The notes under the pieces are model-generated. The model made no database searches. It was not told where the DNA came from and worked only from the letters and a program-made list of their open reading frames with translations. DNA of 64,000 nucleotides. Origin: Blastocatellia bacterium (lineage in GTDB: Bacteria > Acidobacteriota > Blastocatellia > HR10 > J050). The position numbers and the translations under genes are program-made. Where the stretch lies: positions 1-64,000 of the forward strand of contig JALSQX010000103.1 of the NCBI GenBank assembly GCA_026985075.1, in the 5' to 3' direction. This document shows positions 24,956 to 33,555 of the stretch, piece after piece (position 1 is the stretch's first letter; each line of letters begins with the position of its first letter).

Positions 24956-26147
24956 AGTGCTCATCGCCGCCGGAGGAACCGGCGGACATATTTTCCCGGG
25001 CATCGCCGTCGCCCGCGAATTGCAGCGACGCGATCCCGAGGTAGCCATATTGTTTGTCGGCACTGCACGGGGATTGGAGACGCGCGTGGTGCCCGAGGAA
25101 GGATTTCCGCTGGAACTCATCGATGTCGCCGGACTCAAGCGGGTGGGCGTGACCCGGGCGCTCCGCAGCCTGGCTCAACTCCCGCGCAGTCTGTGGCAGG
25201 CCCGAGCGCTCATTCGCCGATTCCGACCCGATGCGGTCATCGGCGTGGGCGGATATGCCTCGGGACCGGTCATGCTCTGGGCGGTGCTCAGCGGCCTTCC
25301 CACGATGGTCATTGAACCCAACGCCTATCCCGGATTCACGAATCGGTTGTTGGCTCGATGGATTCGTCGAGCGGCCATAGGGTTCCCGGAGGCGGCGTCT
25401 TACTTTCACGGCAAGGCCGTCGTCACGGGTAATCCCGTTCGTCCCGAGTTCTTTCATATCGCCGAACAGGACCGGCCCGGAGCACGAACCGGGGGAGCCT
25501 TTCATCTCCTCATCGTCGGCGGCAGCCAGGGCGCTCATGCCATCAACCAGGCGGTCATCGCCGTTCTCCCCACACTCCTCGAAAAGTATCGTCAGCTCAC
25601 GGTCACGCACCAGACGGGAGAGCGCGATTGGACGTGGGCCCGCCTGGCCTACGAGTCCATTGAAGGGAGAGAGCGACTTCATGTCCGGGCGTTCATCGAT
25701 CACATGGCCGAGGAGGTCGCTCGCGCCGATCTGATCATTTGCCGGGCGGGGGCCATGACCGTGGCCGAACTGACGGCGGCCGGGAAGCCGGCCATCCTCA
25801 TTCCCCTGCCCACGGCGGCGGACGATCATCAGCGAAAGAACGCCGAGGCGCTCGAACGGCAGGGAGCGGCGCGCTGCCTCCTTCAGTCGGAACTCACTCC
25901 GGAGCGGTTGATGGAAGAGATCTCCGAGTTTCTGGCCCATCCCCATCGATTGACCACTATGGCTGAAGCCAGTCGTCGCCTGGCGCGCCCCGACGCGGCT
26001 CGGAAGATCGTCGATCTCGTCTACGAACTCGTGGCCGACGGTCGGCACGCGGCGGCCAACCAGGAGCAGCCGGCGAGGCCAGATGAGCGATGGATGGCCA
26101 ATGAGAAAAAGGCGCGGAATGGTCAGCAACTGATCGCTGACCACTGA
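24945..26147 (+). CDS. murG: lipid II synthase (UDP-GlcNAc transferase)
   Basis: About 400 residues, GT-B fold. It transfers GlcNAc to lipid I at the inner membrane face. The N-terminal loop IAAGGTGGHIFPGIAVA, the GVGGYASGP segment, LLIVGGSQGAHAIN and CRAGAMTVAEL are hallmark MurG motifs. I prefer ATG 24945, because GGGAG (24935-24939) lies 5 bp upstream; a GTG at 24939 is part of that site. It overlaps the end of ftsW by 11 bp. The C-terminus extends some 35 hydrophilic residues beyond the usual end (about 365 onward), possibly disordered. Confidence 0.97.
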   Translation: MPLRVLIAAGGTGGHIFPGIAVARELQRRDPEVAILFVGTARGLETRVVPEEGFPLELIDVAGLKRVGVTRALRSLAQLPRSLWQARALIRRFRPDAVIGVGGYASGPVMLWAVLSGLPTMVIEPNAYPGFTNRLLARWIRRAAIGFPEAASYFHGKAVVTGNPVRPEFFHIAEQDRPGARTGGAFHLLIVGGSQGAHAINQAVIAVLPTLLEKYRQLTVTHQTGERDWTWARLAYESIEGRERLHVRAFIDHMAEEVARADLIICRAGAMTVAELTAAGKPAILIPLPTAADDHQRKNAEALERQGAARCLLQSELTPERLMEEISEFLAHPHRLTTMAEASRRLARPDAARKIVDLVYELVADGRHAAANQEQPARPDERWMANEKKARNGQQLIADH

Positions 26148-26165
26148 TCACCATCTCGGCAAGCG

Positions 26166-27545
26166 ATGTTGCGCAGGATTCAACACATTCATTTCGTGGG
26201 CATCGGCGGCTCGGGAATGAGCGGCATCGCCGAGGTTCTCCTCAATCAAGGCTACGAGATCTCGGGCTCTGACCTTCACCTCTCGCCGGTGACCGAACGA
26301 CTCCGCCGCCTGGGAGCGACGATCTTCGAAGGGCATCGGCCGGATCATGTGATGGGAGCTGACGTCGTCGTCGTCTCCACGGCCATTCGCCCGGATAACC
26401 CCGAAGTCCAGGAGGCCAGGCGACGACAGGTTCCGGTCATCCCTCGGGCCGAGATGCTCGCCGAACTCATGCGCCTCAAATACAGCGTGGCGGTGGCTGG
26501 CGCACACGGCAAGACGACGACCACCTCAATGATCGGTGCGGTGATGGCCCACGCCGGCCTCGATCCCACGATCGTCGTTGGCGGGCGGCTTCACACGCTC
26601 GACAGCCACGCCCGATTAGGGAGCGGCGATTTCATCGTGGCCGAAGCTGATGAGAGCGATAAGTCATTCCTCAAGCTCTCGCCGACCATCGCCGTCGTCA
26701 CCAACATCGACCGGGAGCACCTGGATTTCTATCGCGGGTTGGAAGAGATTCGCGAGAGTTTCGTTCAGTTTGTGAACAAAGTTCCCTTCTACGGCTCGGT
26801 CATCCTCTGCCTGGATGATCCTCACCTTCAGACGATCGTCCCTCGCATCACGCGACGATTGATCACCTATGGGCAATCGTCGCAAGCCGAGATTGCCGCC
26901 GACGATGTGGAGCTCTCGCCTCACTTCCGGTCGCGATTTCTCGTCAGACGGAGAGAGAAGCGGCTGGGCGAGATTCAACTGCGCGTGCCGGGATTACATA
27001 ACGTTTACAATGCGTTAGCGGCCATCGCCGTGGGCTTGGATTTGGACGTCGACTTCGCGACCATCGCCGAAGCGCTGGCCGAATTCCGGGGGGTAGCTCG
27101 ACGATTCGAGGTGAAGGGTGAGATGGATGACCTCCTCATCATCGACGATTATGGTCATCACCCGACGGAAATCAAAGCCACTCTGGCGGCCGCCAAGCTC
27201 GCCGGCCGGCGGGTGGTCGTGCTCTTCCAGCCCCATCGCTACACGCGCACCTCTTACCTGATGGATGAGTTCGCCGTCTCGTTCAATGACGCCGATGTCC
27301 TCTTGGTGACCGACATTTATCCGGCGAGCGAAGATCCTATTGAGGGCGTGACGGCGCAAGCGCTGGTGGAGCGGATCAAACAATTCGGCCACAAAAACGC
27401 GCAATACGTGGGAACGCTGACGGAGGCGGCCGCGCGGCTGGGGGATGTGGTGCGCCCGGGAGACCTCGTCTTGACGCTGGGGGCTGGAAGCGTGCATCGG
27501 GCTTGTGAAACACTGATCCAACACCTGAAAGGGAGGCGTCCATGA
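26166..27545 (+). CDS. murC: UDP-MurNAc:L-alanine ligase
   Basis: A 459-residue Mur ligase attaching the first stem residue, L-Ala. Features: N-terminal [17 protein letters not shown] (about residues 8-24), P-loop [15 protein letters not shown] (about 110-124), [10 protein letters not shown] and the C-terminal [15 protein letters not shown] motif. The HGKTTT variant of the P-loop distinguishes MurC/Mpl from MurD-F. In many bacteria murB follows directly; here the next recognisable gene is ftsQ, with a 41-codon frame between that overlaps the murC stop. Confidence 0.98.
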   Translation: MLRRIQHIHFVGIGGSGMSGIAEVLLNQGYEISGSDLHLSPVTERLRRLGATIFEGHRPDHVMGADVVVVSTAIRPDNPEVQEARRRQVPVIPRAEMLAELMRLKYSVAVAGAHGKTTTTSMIGAVMAHAGLDPTIVVGGRLHTLDSHARLGSGDFIVAEADESDKSFLKLSPTIAVVTNIDREHLDFYRGLEEIRESFVQFVNKVPFYGSVILCLDDPHLQTIVPRITRRLITYGQSSQAEIAADDVELSPHFRSRFLVRRREKRLGEIQLRVPGLHNVYNALAAIAVGLDLDVDFATIAEALAEFRGVARRFEVKGEMDDLLIIDDYGHHPTEIKATLAAAKLAGRRVVVLFQPHRYTRTSYLMDEFAVSFNDADVLLVTDIYPASEDPIEGVTAQALVERIKQFGHKNAQYVGTLTEAAARLGDVVRPGDLVLTLGAGSVHRACETLIQHLKGRRP

Positions 27546-27667
27546 TAGAGCAGCGAGCGGGGGAGCTGAACAAGAACGGTCCGAGCGAAATAACAAAAGA
27601 ACGGGGAAGGCGTTGGAGGGCCCACGGTTCATGCTGGAGTGCGACCAAGGAGGGAAACCACCTATGA
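27542..27667 (+). CDS. small ORF between murC and ftsQ (41 aa, tentative)
   Basis: A 41-codon frame beginning [13 protein letters not shown]. Its ATG overlaps the murC stop (ATGA at 27542-27545) and is preceded at 5 bp by GGGAGG (27531-27536). Its TGA overlaps the ftsQ ATG (ATGA at 27664-27667). The product would be basic, with one Cys and three Trp/His-rich positions and no membrane helix. No homology is recognised and it shows no MurB motif, although this is where murB usually lies. Double 4-bp overlap with a strong ribosome-binding site is suggestive but could be chance. Confidence 0.4.
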   Translation: MIEQRAGELNKNGPSEITKERGRRWRAHGSCWSATKEGNHL

Positions 27668-28611
27668 AACCGAGCGAACACGTCATGCCCCAGGCGCGTC
27701 GGCGGCCACGGCGCCAGCGCTCCTGGCGCAAGAACGAAAAAGCGGCCCATCGCCGTCGTCTCTCTTCAGAACGATTGGCCAAGACGATCAAGATCGGGGG
27801 CGCCATCGCCATGATGCTCATCGCGCCTTTCCTTCTTGGCGCCATCTTTCGACCGCTCGCCTCCAGCTCCATGTTCCGCTTGGAGCGGGTCACCATCGAA
27901 GGGAATAACCGATATCCCGTGGAGCAGGCGGAAGCGCTGGCCCGCCAGGTCTTCGGCAGCAACGTCATGGAGGGCCGTTTGCGGGAGGTCCGTCAGAGGT
28001 TGATGGAAGAGCCGCTCATCAAAGATGCCATCGTCGCTCGCGTGTTGCCCAACATGCTCCGCATTCGCCTCATCGAGCGAGAGCCGGTGGCGGTGGTCGC
28101 CCTCTCATCGGGCCGGCTGGTGTGCGTCGATGCCGAAGGCGTGGTGTTAGGCAATTTCGAGCTCCTCGGCGATCAACCACCTCTGCTGGGATGGGATGAG
28201 CGCGCTTCGGCCCTGAGCCGTTCGAGGAATCGGCGACGAATCCAGCTCTATCTGGAATTGAAACGCGCCTTGACGGCGACCGGGCGCGATGACTGGAATC
28301 AGGTCGACCAGGTGGATATTGGCAATCTCTCGGACGTGGCGGTGAGCCTCACGCGGAGTCCGATGACGTGGATTCACCTGGGAGATGGCGATTTCGGTCC
28401 GCGGTTCGCGCTCGGTCTGGACGTTCTGGATGCCATCCGGCATCGGAATCGCGAACAACTTCGGCGTCTGGGCATTCCCTTGAACGACGAGATGCTCGCC
28501 ACGGGAGTGAACATCACGTACATCGATGTCTCCCATCCATCGCGGGTCGTCGTTCGTCTACCCGGCGCCAAACTACGATCGCAGATTCGGAGACGCAAAC
28601 ACCAGGGATGA
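27664..28611 (+). CDS. ftsQ: cell division protein FtsQ
   Basis: About 315 residues from ATG 27664, which has AAGGAGG 10 bp upstream. A long basic cytoplasmic tail (about residues 1-45, many Arg/Lys) precedes one membrane helix (about 43-62). Next comes a POTRA-like domain beginning FRLERVTIEGNNRYP (about 72) and the FtsQ domain with RIRLIEREPVAVVAL. FtsQ recruits FtsB/L and links early (FtsA/Z) to late division proteins in the periplasm. Sequence similarity in this family is low, so position before ftsA adds weight. Confidence 0.93.
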   Translation: MKPSEHVMPQARRRPRRQRSWRKNEKAAHRRRLSSERLAKTIKIGGAIAMMLIAPFLLGAIFRPLASSSMFRLERVTIEGNNRYPVEQAEALARQVFGSNVMEGRLREVRQRLMEEPLIKDAIVARVLPNMLRIRLIEREPVAVVALSSGRLVCVDAEGVVLGNFELLGDQPPLLGWDERASALSRSRNRRRIQLYLELKRALTATGRDDWNQVDQVDIGNLSDVAVSLTRSPMTWIHLGDGDFGPRFALGLDVLDAIRHRNREQLRRLGIPLNDEMLATGVNITYIDVSHPSRVVVRLPGAKLRSQIRRRKHQG

Positions 28612-28626
28612 GTGAAGGAGACGGTT

Positions 28627-29868
28627 ATGTCCAAGCAGACGCACATTGTGGGAGTGGATCTCGGAACGACCAGCACGACGGCGATCATTGCAGATGCTCA
28701 TGAGGGAGAACTCGAAATCCTGGGCGTAGGCGTCGCCGCATCCAGTGGCGTGCGAAAAGGAGCGGTGGTCAATCCGGAAGCGGCCGCTGACCCCATCCGG
28801 GAGGCCGTCGAAGAGGCCGAGCGGATGTCAGGGCTCATCGCCGACTCGGTGTATGTGAGCATGTCCGGGACGCTGTTGCGAGGCGTAAACAATCACGGCG
28901 TCACGGCCATCACGCACAGCGATCACCACATTACGCGCGCCGATATCCGGCGAGTGATCGAGACCGCTTCTCTGGTCACCTTGCCGGGAGGATACGAGAT
29001 CATCGACGTCCACCCGCAAGAGTACATCGTGGATGGTCAGGATGGGATCAGTGACCCCATCGAGATGCTCGGCACCCGGTTAGAAGTGAGAGCCCATATC
29101 ATCACCGGACCGATGACGCTCCGGCGGAATATCATCGCCGCTGTGAATCGAGCTGGTCTCTTGGTCGCCGGCGTGATCCTGGAACCGATCGCCGCGGCGG
29201 AGGCGGTTCTCACCCACGATGAGCGCGAGTATGGATCGGTGGTCATCAATATCGGTGGAGAGACAACCTCTCTGGCGATCTATCAGCGAGGCGCCGTCCA
29301 ACACACGGCGATCTTTCCGCTGGGCGGATCCCACTTCACCAGCGACATCGCTTTCGGGCTGCGCACGCCGATCGCGGAAGCGGAGCGCATCAAGTGCGAG
29401 CAGGGGTGCGTCACGCCTTCGCCGGCTATGGAACTGGATCGAACGACGGTGAAAGTGCCGGCCATGGGCCATCGCCCGTCGCGCACCCTCTCGCGCGAGA
29501 TCCTCTGCCACATTCTCCAACCGCGTGCTGAGGAACTTCTTCATCAAGTGCGAGATGAACTCCGCCGATCGGGATTCGAGCGGCAACTCTCTAGCGGGGC
29601 CGTCCTCACCGGCGGAGGGGCTCTCTTGAAAGGGCTCCCCGCTTTGGCCGAACACATCCTCGACTATCCCGCTCGATTGGGCGAGCCCCAGCAGGTCCGG
29701 GGAATAACCGGAGAGCGATCTCCGGCTCTTGTCGCGACGGCGCTCGGGCTCGTGCTCATGGGATCTCGAGGACGGCGGCTGCCCCAGGCAGCCACTCATC
29801 ATCCGGCTGGCCGCCTGATCGCTCGTACGGCGGCCAGAGTCAGACATTGGTTGAGCGATCTTTTTTGA
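28627..29868 (+). CDS. ftsA: cell division actin homologue FtsA
   Basis: About 413 residues. ATG 28627 has AAGGAG 6 bp upstream; a GTG at 28612 is less likely. Actin-fold ATP motifs are visible: VGVDLGTTSTTAI (phosphate 1, about residues 7-19), VVINIGGETTSLAIY (phosphate 2, about 206-220) and VLTGGGALLKGL (adenosine motif, about 320). The extreme C-terminus ARTAARVRHWLSDLF is the amphipathic membrane-targeting helix. FtsA anchors FtsZ to the membrane and recruits later division proteins. Confidence 0.97.
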   Translation: MSKQTHIVGVDLGTTSTTAIIADAHEGELEILGVGVAASSGVRKGAVVNPEAAADPIREAVEEAERMSGLIADSVYVSMSGTLLRGVNNHGVTAITHSDHHITRADIRRVIETASLVTLPGGYEIIDVHPQEYIVDGQDGISDPIEMLGTRLEVRAHIITGPMTLRRNIIAAVNRAGLLVAGVILEPIAAAEAVLTHDEREYGSVVINIGGETTSLAIYQRGAVQHTAIFPLGGSHFTSDIAFGLRTPIAEAERIKCEQGCVTPSPAMELDRTTVKVPAMGHRPSRTLSREILCHILQPRAEELLHQVRDELRRSGFERQLSSGAVLTGGGALLKGLPALAEHILDYPARLGEPQQVRGITGERSPALVATALGLVLMGSRGRRLPQAATHHPAGRLIARTAARVRHWLSDLF

Positions 29869-29913
29869 ACCCCCTGCGATCCCTCGCAGGGAACTTCACT
29901 GAGGAGGTAGCGC

Positions 29914-31056
29914 ATGCCAGAGCAAGACGAACGCTTAGGGACATTGAGAATCGATTTTGCTGAGAGCCAGGCTGAAGGAGCGGTCATCAAAGTCATCGGC
30001 ATCGGCGGTGGTGGCGGGAACGCGGTCAATCACATGATCGAGCAGCGGATCGAAGGCGTTCAATTTATCGTCGCCAATACTGACGCCCAAGCCCTGCAGA
30101 TGGCTCAAGCGCCGATCAAGATCCAAATCGGCGAAAAGCTGACCAAAGGTCTGGGCGCAGGCGCCAATCCAGAAATTGGACGGCAAGCGGCGCTGGAGGA
30201 TACGGAGAAAGTCCTCGAGGCGCTCGAAGGGGCGGATATGGTGTTCCTCACCACCGGCCTCGGTGGCGGGACGGGAACCGGAGCCGCTCCCATCATCGCC
30301 AGCCTGGCTTCGGAGTTGGGAGCGCTCACCGTCGCCGTGGTCACCAAGCCATTCCCCTTCGAAGGACGCAAACGCATGCTCCAGGCCGAACAGGGACTCC
30401 GCGAACTGAGGGAGTGCGTCGATACGCTGATCACCATTCCCAACGAACGCCTGCTGAACGTGATCGATCAGAAGGTGACGCTGCTGGATGCCTTCAAGCA
30501 GGTGGATGATGTCCTCCGCCAAGCCGTCCAAGGCATCTCCGATCTGATCACTGTGCCTGGCCTCATCAACCTGGACTTCGCCGATGTGAAGACGATCATG
30601 TCCAGCATGGGAATGGCGCTCATGGGCATGGGCGAAGCCACCGGTGAGAATCGGGCCATGGAAGCGACGCAAAAAGCCATCTCCAGCCCGTTGCTCGAGG
30701 AGAACTCCATCGAGGGAGCCAAAGGCGTGCTCATCAACGTCACCGGTGGATCCGATCTCACGTTGTTCGAGGTCAACCAGGCCATCTCGCTGGTCCAGGA
30801 GGCGGCTCACGAGGACGCCAATATCCTGTTTGGCGCCGTCATCGATGAGAACATCAAAGACACGATGAAGATCACCGTGATCGCCACCGGCTTCGATCGG
30901 GCGGCCAGCGAAGTCACCGCCCCAGCGGCAGCGACCAACTTGCGCGCGGTGGGACACGTGGCGGTCGGCGGCTCAGCATCACCTATGGACGCCCCCATGC
31001 GGTCGTCCTCGGAACTCGACGTTCCGGCGTTCATTCGAAAGAAAGCGGGGGAATGA
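29914..31056 (+). CDS. ftsZ: cell division tubulin homologue FtsZ
   Basis: A 380-residue GTPase that forms the division ring. The GTP-binding signature GGGTGTG lies near residues 115-121. [14 protein letters not shown] starts the fold, and the T7 loop is read as [13 protein letters not shown]. The linker is short (about residues 330-365). The C-terminal tail [15 protein letters not shown] keeps the conserved peptide that binds FtsA and ZipA. GAGGAGG sits just before ATG 29914. It closes the dcw cluster and faces mpl across a 103-bp convergent gap containing a weak hairpin (31094-31116) without a U-tract. Confidence 0.99.
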   Translation: MPEQDERLGTLRIDFAESQAEGAVIKVIGIGGGGGNAVNHMIEQRIEGVQFIVANTDAQALQMAQAPIKIQIGEKLTKGLGAGANPEIGRQAALEDTEKVLEALEGADMVFLTTGLGGGTGTGAAPIIASLASELGALTVAVVTKPFPFEGRKRMLQAEQGLRELRECVDTLITIPNERLLNVIDQKVTLLDAFKQVDDVLRQAVQGISDLITVPGLINLDFADVKTIMSSMGMALMGMGEATGENRAMEATQKAISSPLLEENSIEGAKGVLINVTGGSDLTLFEVNQAISLVQEAAHEDANILFGAVIDENIKDTMKITVIATGFDRAASEVTAPAAATNLRAVGHVAVGGSASPMDAPMRSSSELDVPAFIRKKAGE

Positions 31057-31159
31057 TCTGACCGCTCACACGCTCACCGGATCATGTCTCTCGCCGCATC
31101 TTCGGAGAGGATGCGGTTGACGAGGGCTGCCTCCTCGCCGTCGGGCGGTCGAGGCGCCG

Positions 31160-32581
31160 TCAGACGCTCTTCGAGGCGTGTCGGCGCCTCAAGGTCGCCA
31201 ACAAGGTCTCATGGATATGATCGAAGTGGCCATTGGACATGATAGCGACGACGTCTCCCCGCCGCAGCTCGCCACCGAGCAGGGCCACGATCTCACCCAC
31301 GTGACCCGGGGCTTCGGCTCGTTTTCCCTTGGCGCGCAGAGCGCGAGCGATCGCCTCGGGAGATAATCGCTCTCCTTCGGGCACGACAGAAGGATTGTAC
31401 ACCGGCGCAATGATGGCCATATCGGCTTCAGCCAGCGCCCGCTCAAAGGCGCGCTGGAAAACGCGCATCCGCGAGGTTCGGGAGCGCGGCTCGAACACGG
31501 CGATGAGCCGATGGCCGGGATACTTCTGGCGCAAGGCCTGGAGCGTCCCCCGCACTGCCGTGGGATGATGAGCGAAGTCATCAATGATGATGATCCCGTC
31601 GACCTCGCCGCGCACCTCTAACCGCCGCTTGACGCTTTTGAATCCGGCCAGAGCAGTCACGATCGTGCGAGGATCGAGATTCAGCCTCATCGCCACCGCC
31701 GTCGCCGCCAAGGCGTTTCGCACGTTGAATTCGCCCACCAGCGGCATGGAGAATGCTCCCAGATCGCGCCCTTCATGAAGGATGTGAAATCGCGTTCCCT
31801 CCCCTGATGTGCGCACATCCACAGCTCGCCACTGGGCTTCCGGGCTCAATCCAAACGAATCGACCGGACACCAGGCGGCCGTCACGAGTTCCCGCACAAC
31901 CGCAGAATCTCCATCGGCGATCAAGGCTCCATTGGCGGGAATGAGATTGATGAATCGACGAAAGGCGACCTTGATACTGTCCAGATCAGGATAGATATCA
32001 CCGTGATCGAACTCCACCCGATTTAACACCACCGTTTGCGGGAGATAGTGCATGAACTTCGGCCCTTTATCGAAAAATGCCGTATCGTATTCATCGCCTT
32101 CGATGACGAAAAAGGGACTCTCCGTCCAGCGAAAGCTGGTGCCGAAATTCTCGGCCACGCCGCCAATGAGAAAGCTGGGATTCAATCCGCCGACTTCCAG
32201 AATCCACGCCACCAACGAAGTCGTCGTCGTCTTGCCATGCGTTCCGGCGATGACGATGGAATGGCGCCCGCGAAGGAATTGTTCTTTGATCACTTCGGGC
32301 ATGGACGCATAGGTGAGTCCGGCATTGAGCATATACTCGATCTCCGGATTGCCCCGGGACAGAGCGTTACCGACGACGACGACGTCGGGAGGGGGTTGAA
32401 GATTCTCGGGTCGGTACCCCTGGTACACGGTGACGCCGAGTTGCTCAAGGAGCGTCGACGTCGGTGGATAGACGTTCTCGTCAGAGCCCGTCACCCGATG
32501 CCCTCGCGCCTTCAACAGCCCGGCCAGACTGGCCATCGCCGTCCCGCCAATACCGATGAGATGATAATGACGCGCCGTCAT
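31160..32581 (-). CDS. mpl: murein tripeptide ligase Mpl
   Basis: A 473-residue Mur-ligase relative that reattaches the recycled tripeptide L-Ala-gamma-D-Glu-mDAP to UDP-MurNAc. MurC-like motifs are present: HLIGIGGTAMASLAGLL (about residues 7-23), GSDENVYPP, the P-loop [16 protein letters not shown] (about 113), EGDEYDTAFFDKGPKF (typical of Mpl rather than MurC) and IDDFAHHPTAVRGTL. It is transcribed toward ftsZ. Mpl occurs in Gram-negative bacteria that recycle cell wall, consistent with the mDAP signature of MurE. It starts with ATG 32581. Confidence 0.95.
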   Translation of the reverse strand: MTARHYHLIGIGGTAMASLAGLLKARGHRVTGSDENVYPPTSTLLEQLGVTVYQGYRPENLQPPPDVVVVGNALSRGNPEIEYMLNAGLTYASMPEVIKEQFLRGRHSIVIAGTHGKTTTTSLVAWILEVGGLNPSFLIGGVAENFGTSFRWTESPFFVIEGDEYDTAFFDKGPKFMHYLPQTVVLNRVEFDHGDIYPDLDSIKVAFRRFINLIPANGALIADGDSAVVRELVTAAWCPVDSFGLSPEAQWRAVDVRTSGEGTRFHILHEGRDLGAFSMPLVGEFNVRNALAATAVAMRLNLDPRTIVTALAGFKSVKRRLEVRGEVDGIIIIDDFAHHPTAVRGTLQALRQKYPGHRLIAVFEPRSRTSRMRVFQRAFERALAEADMAIIAPVYNPSVVPEGERLSPEAIARALRAKGKRAEAPGHVGEIVALLGGELRRGDVVAIMSNGHFDHIHETLLATLRRRHASKSV

Positions 32582-32761
32582 GCCCTCACACGAGCCATTC
32601 TAGGCATCACGATCAAGGAAGTCAAACCGGCACGTCGACCGAGCGAGGAGGGGATGCACGCAATGAACCCACCGCCCATCCCCCTGACAGGCGAGCATCG
32701 GAAACATCACCACCGAGCGCCCATTTGCTCCCTCTCATCGTCGTTTGTACAATTGAGGAGT

Positions 32762-33529
32762 ATGGCTGAGGAAAAACAGCTCGTCGAGCTGCTCAGGAAG
32801 AAGTTGCCCGAACTGCTGCGCCAGGACGAGGAGTTTCGCGCCCTCATCCTCGGTACGCTCATCCAGTATTTGCCGACGCGAGAAGAATTCACGCTGATTC
32901 TCCAACGGCTCGAACGGCTCGAACAGCGCATGGAGCGCTTGGAAACGGAGATGGTCGAGATGAGAAAGGAACAGATCGCCCTCCGCGAAGACTTCAACCG
33001 GATGCAGCAGACCATCTCCGACATGCAGCAGACCATCTCCGACATGCAGCAGACCATCTCCGACATGCAGCAGACCATCGCTGGAATTCTTCAGCGGCTG
33101 GAGCAAGTGGAGCGTCAACAGGCGATAATCATCGAACAGGCGATATCGTTCCAGCGTGAGACTCGCGCTCACTTCGATGAACTCCATAGGGCATTCGGTC
33201 GATTGGGACTGCTGACCGAGAGCGTGCTGAGGAATGCCCTTCAGACGGCGGTTGAAAAATGGTTCGGAGCTGGTCGCGTGGAACGTATGGAACTGGCCGG
33301 AAGAGAGGTCGATGTAGTGATTCGCGATTCCGAGCATATCCTCCTCGAAATCACAGGGCGCGCGCATCTACAAGATATCGACAAGCTCAAGGCGTCGGCC
33401 GAGGATTATGAGCGGCGATTCCACATCAAGCCTCGCCTGGCCATAGCCTGCGCCTATGCCACGCCCACGGTCATCAAACGACTCGCTGAAGAAGGGATCG
33501 AACTCATCTCCGCCGAGGTACCGGAGTAA
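32762..33529 (+). CDS. coiled-coil protein with C-terminal DUF3782-like nuclease fold
   Basis: About 255 residues from ATG 32762 (MAEEKQLVELLRKK). Residues about 45-135 form a long coiled coil that contains a perfect heptad repeat, MQQTISD, at 81-106. The C-terminal 100 residues resemble the PD-(D/E)xK fold of DUF3782-type proteins: GREVDVVIRDSEHILLEIT, then LAIACAYATPTVIKRLAEEGIEL. The usual ExK is ExT here, so catalysis is doubtful. The open frame continues far upstream, but only antisense to mpl. It stands alone between two minus-strand genes. Function unknown. Confidence 0.8.
   Translation: MAEEKQLVELLRKKLPELLRQDEEFRALILGTLIQYLPTREEFTLILQRLERLEQRMERLETEMVEMRKEQIALREDFNRMQQTISDMQQTISDMQQTISDMQQTIAGILQRLEQVERQQAIIIEQAISFQRETRAHFDELHRAFGRLGLLTESVLRNALQTAVEKWFGAGRVERMELAGREVDVVIRDSEHILLEITGRAHLQDIDKLKASAEDYERRFHIKPRLAIACAYATPTVIKRLAEEGIELISAEVPE
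33002..33079 (+). repeat. 21-bp tandem repeat inside the coiled-coil gene
   Basis: Three perfect 21-bp units (33002-33022, 33023-33043, 33044-33064) and a fourth partial copy of 15 bp are present without a mismatch. Each encodes the heptad MQQTISD. Identity at the DNA level indicates recent slippage or duplication. Loss or gain of a unit would keep both reading frame and coiled-coil phase. Confidence 0.95.
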
Positions 33530-33555
33530 AACGGTTGTGATGCCAGGAGCAAGAC

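Noticed and set aside
31094-31116. Terminator between ftsZ and mpl
   Set aside because: The 7-bp stem CCGCATC/GATGCGG has no U-tract on either strand, so intrinsic termination is not supported.
32036-32761. Upstream extension of the coiled-coil gene
   Set aside because: This part runs antisense to mpl and lacks protein-like features; ATG 32762 fits the family start.
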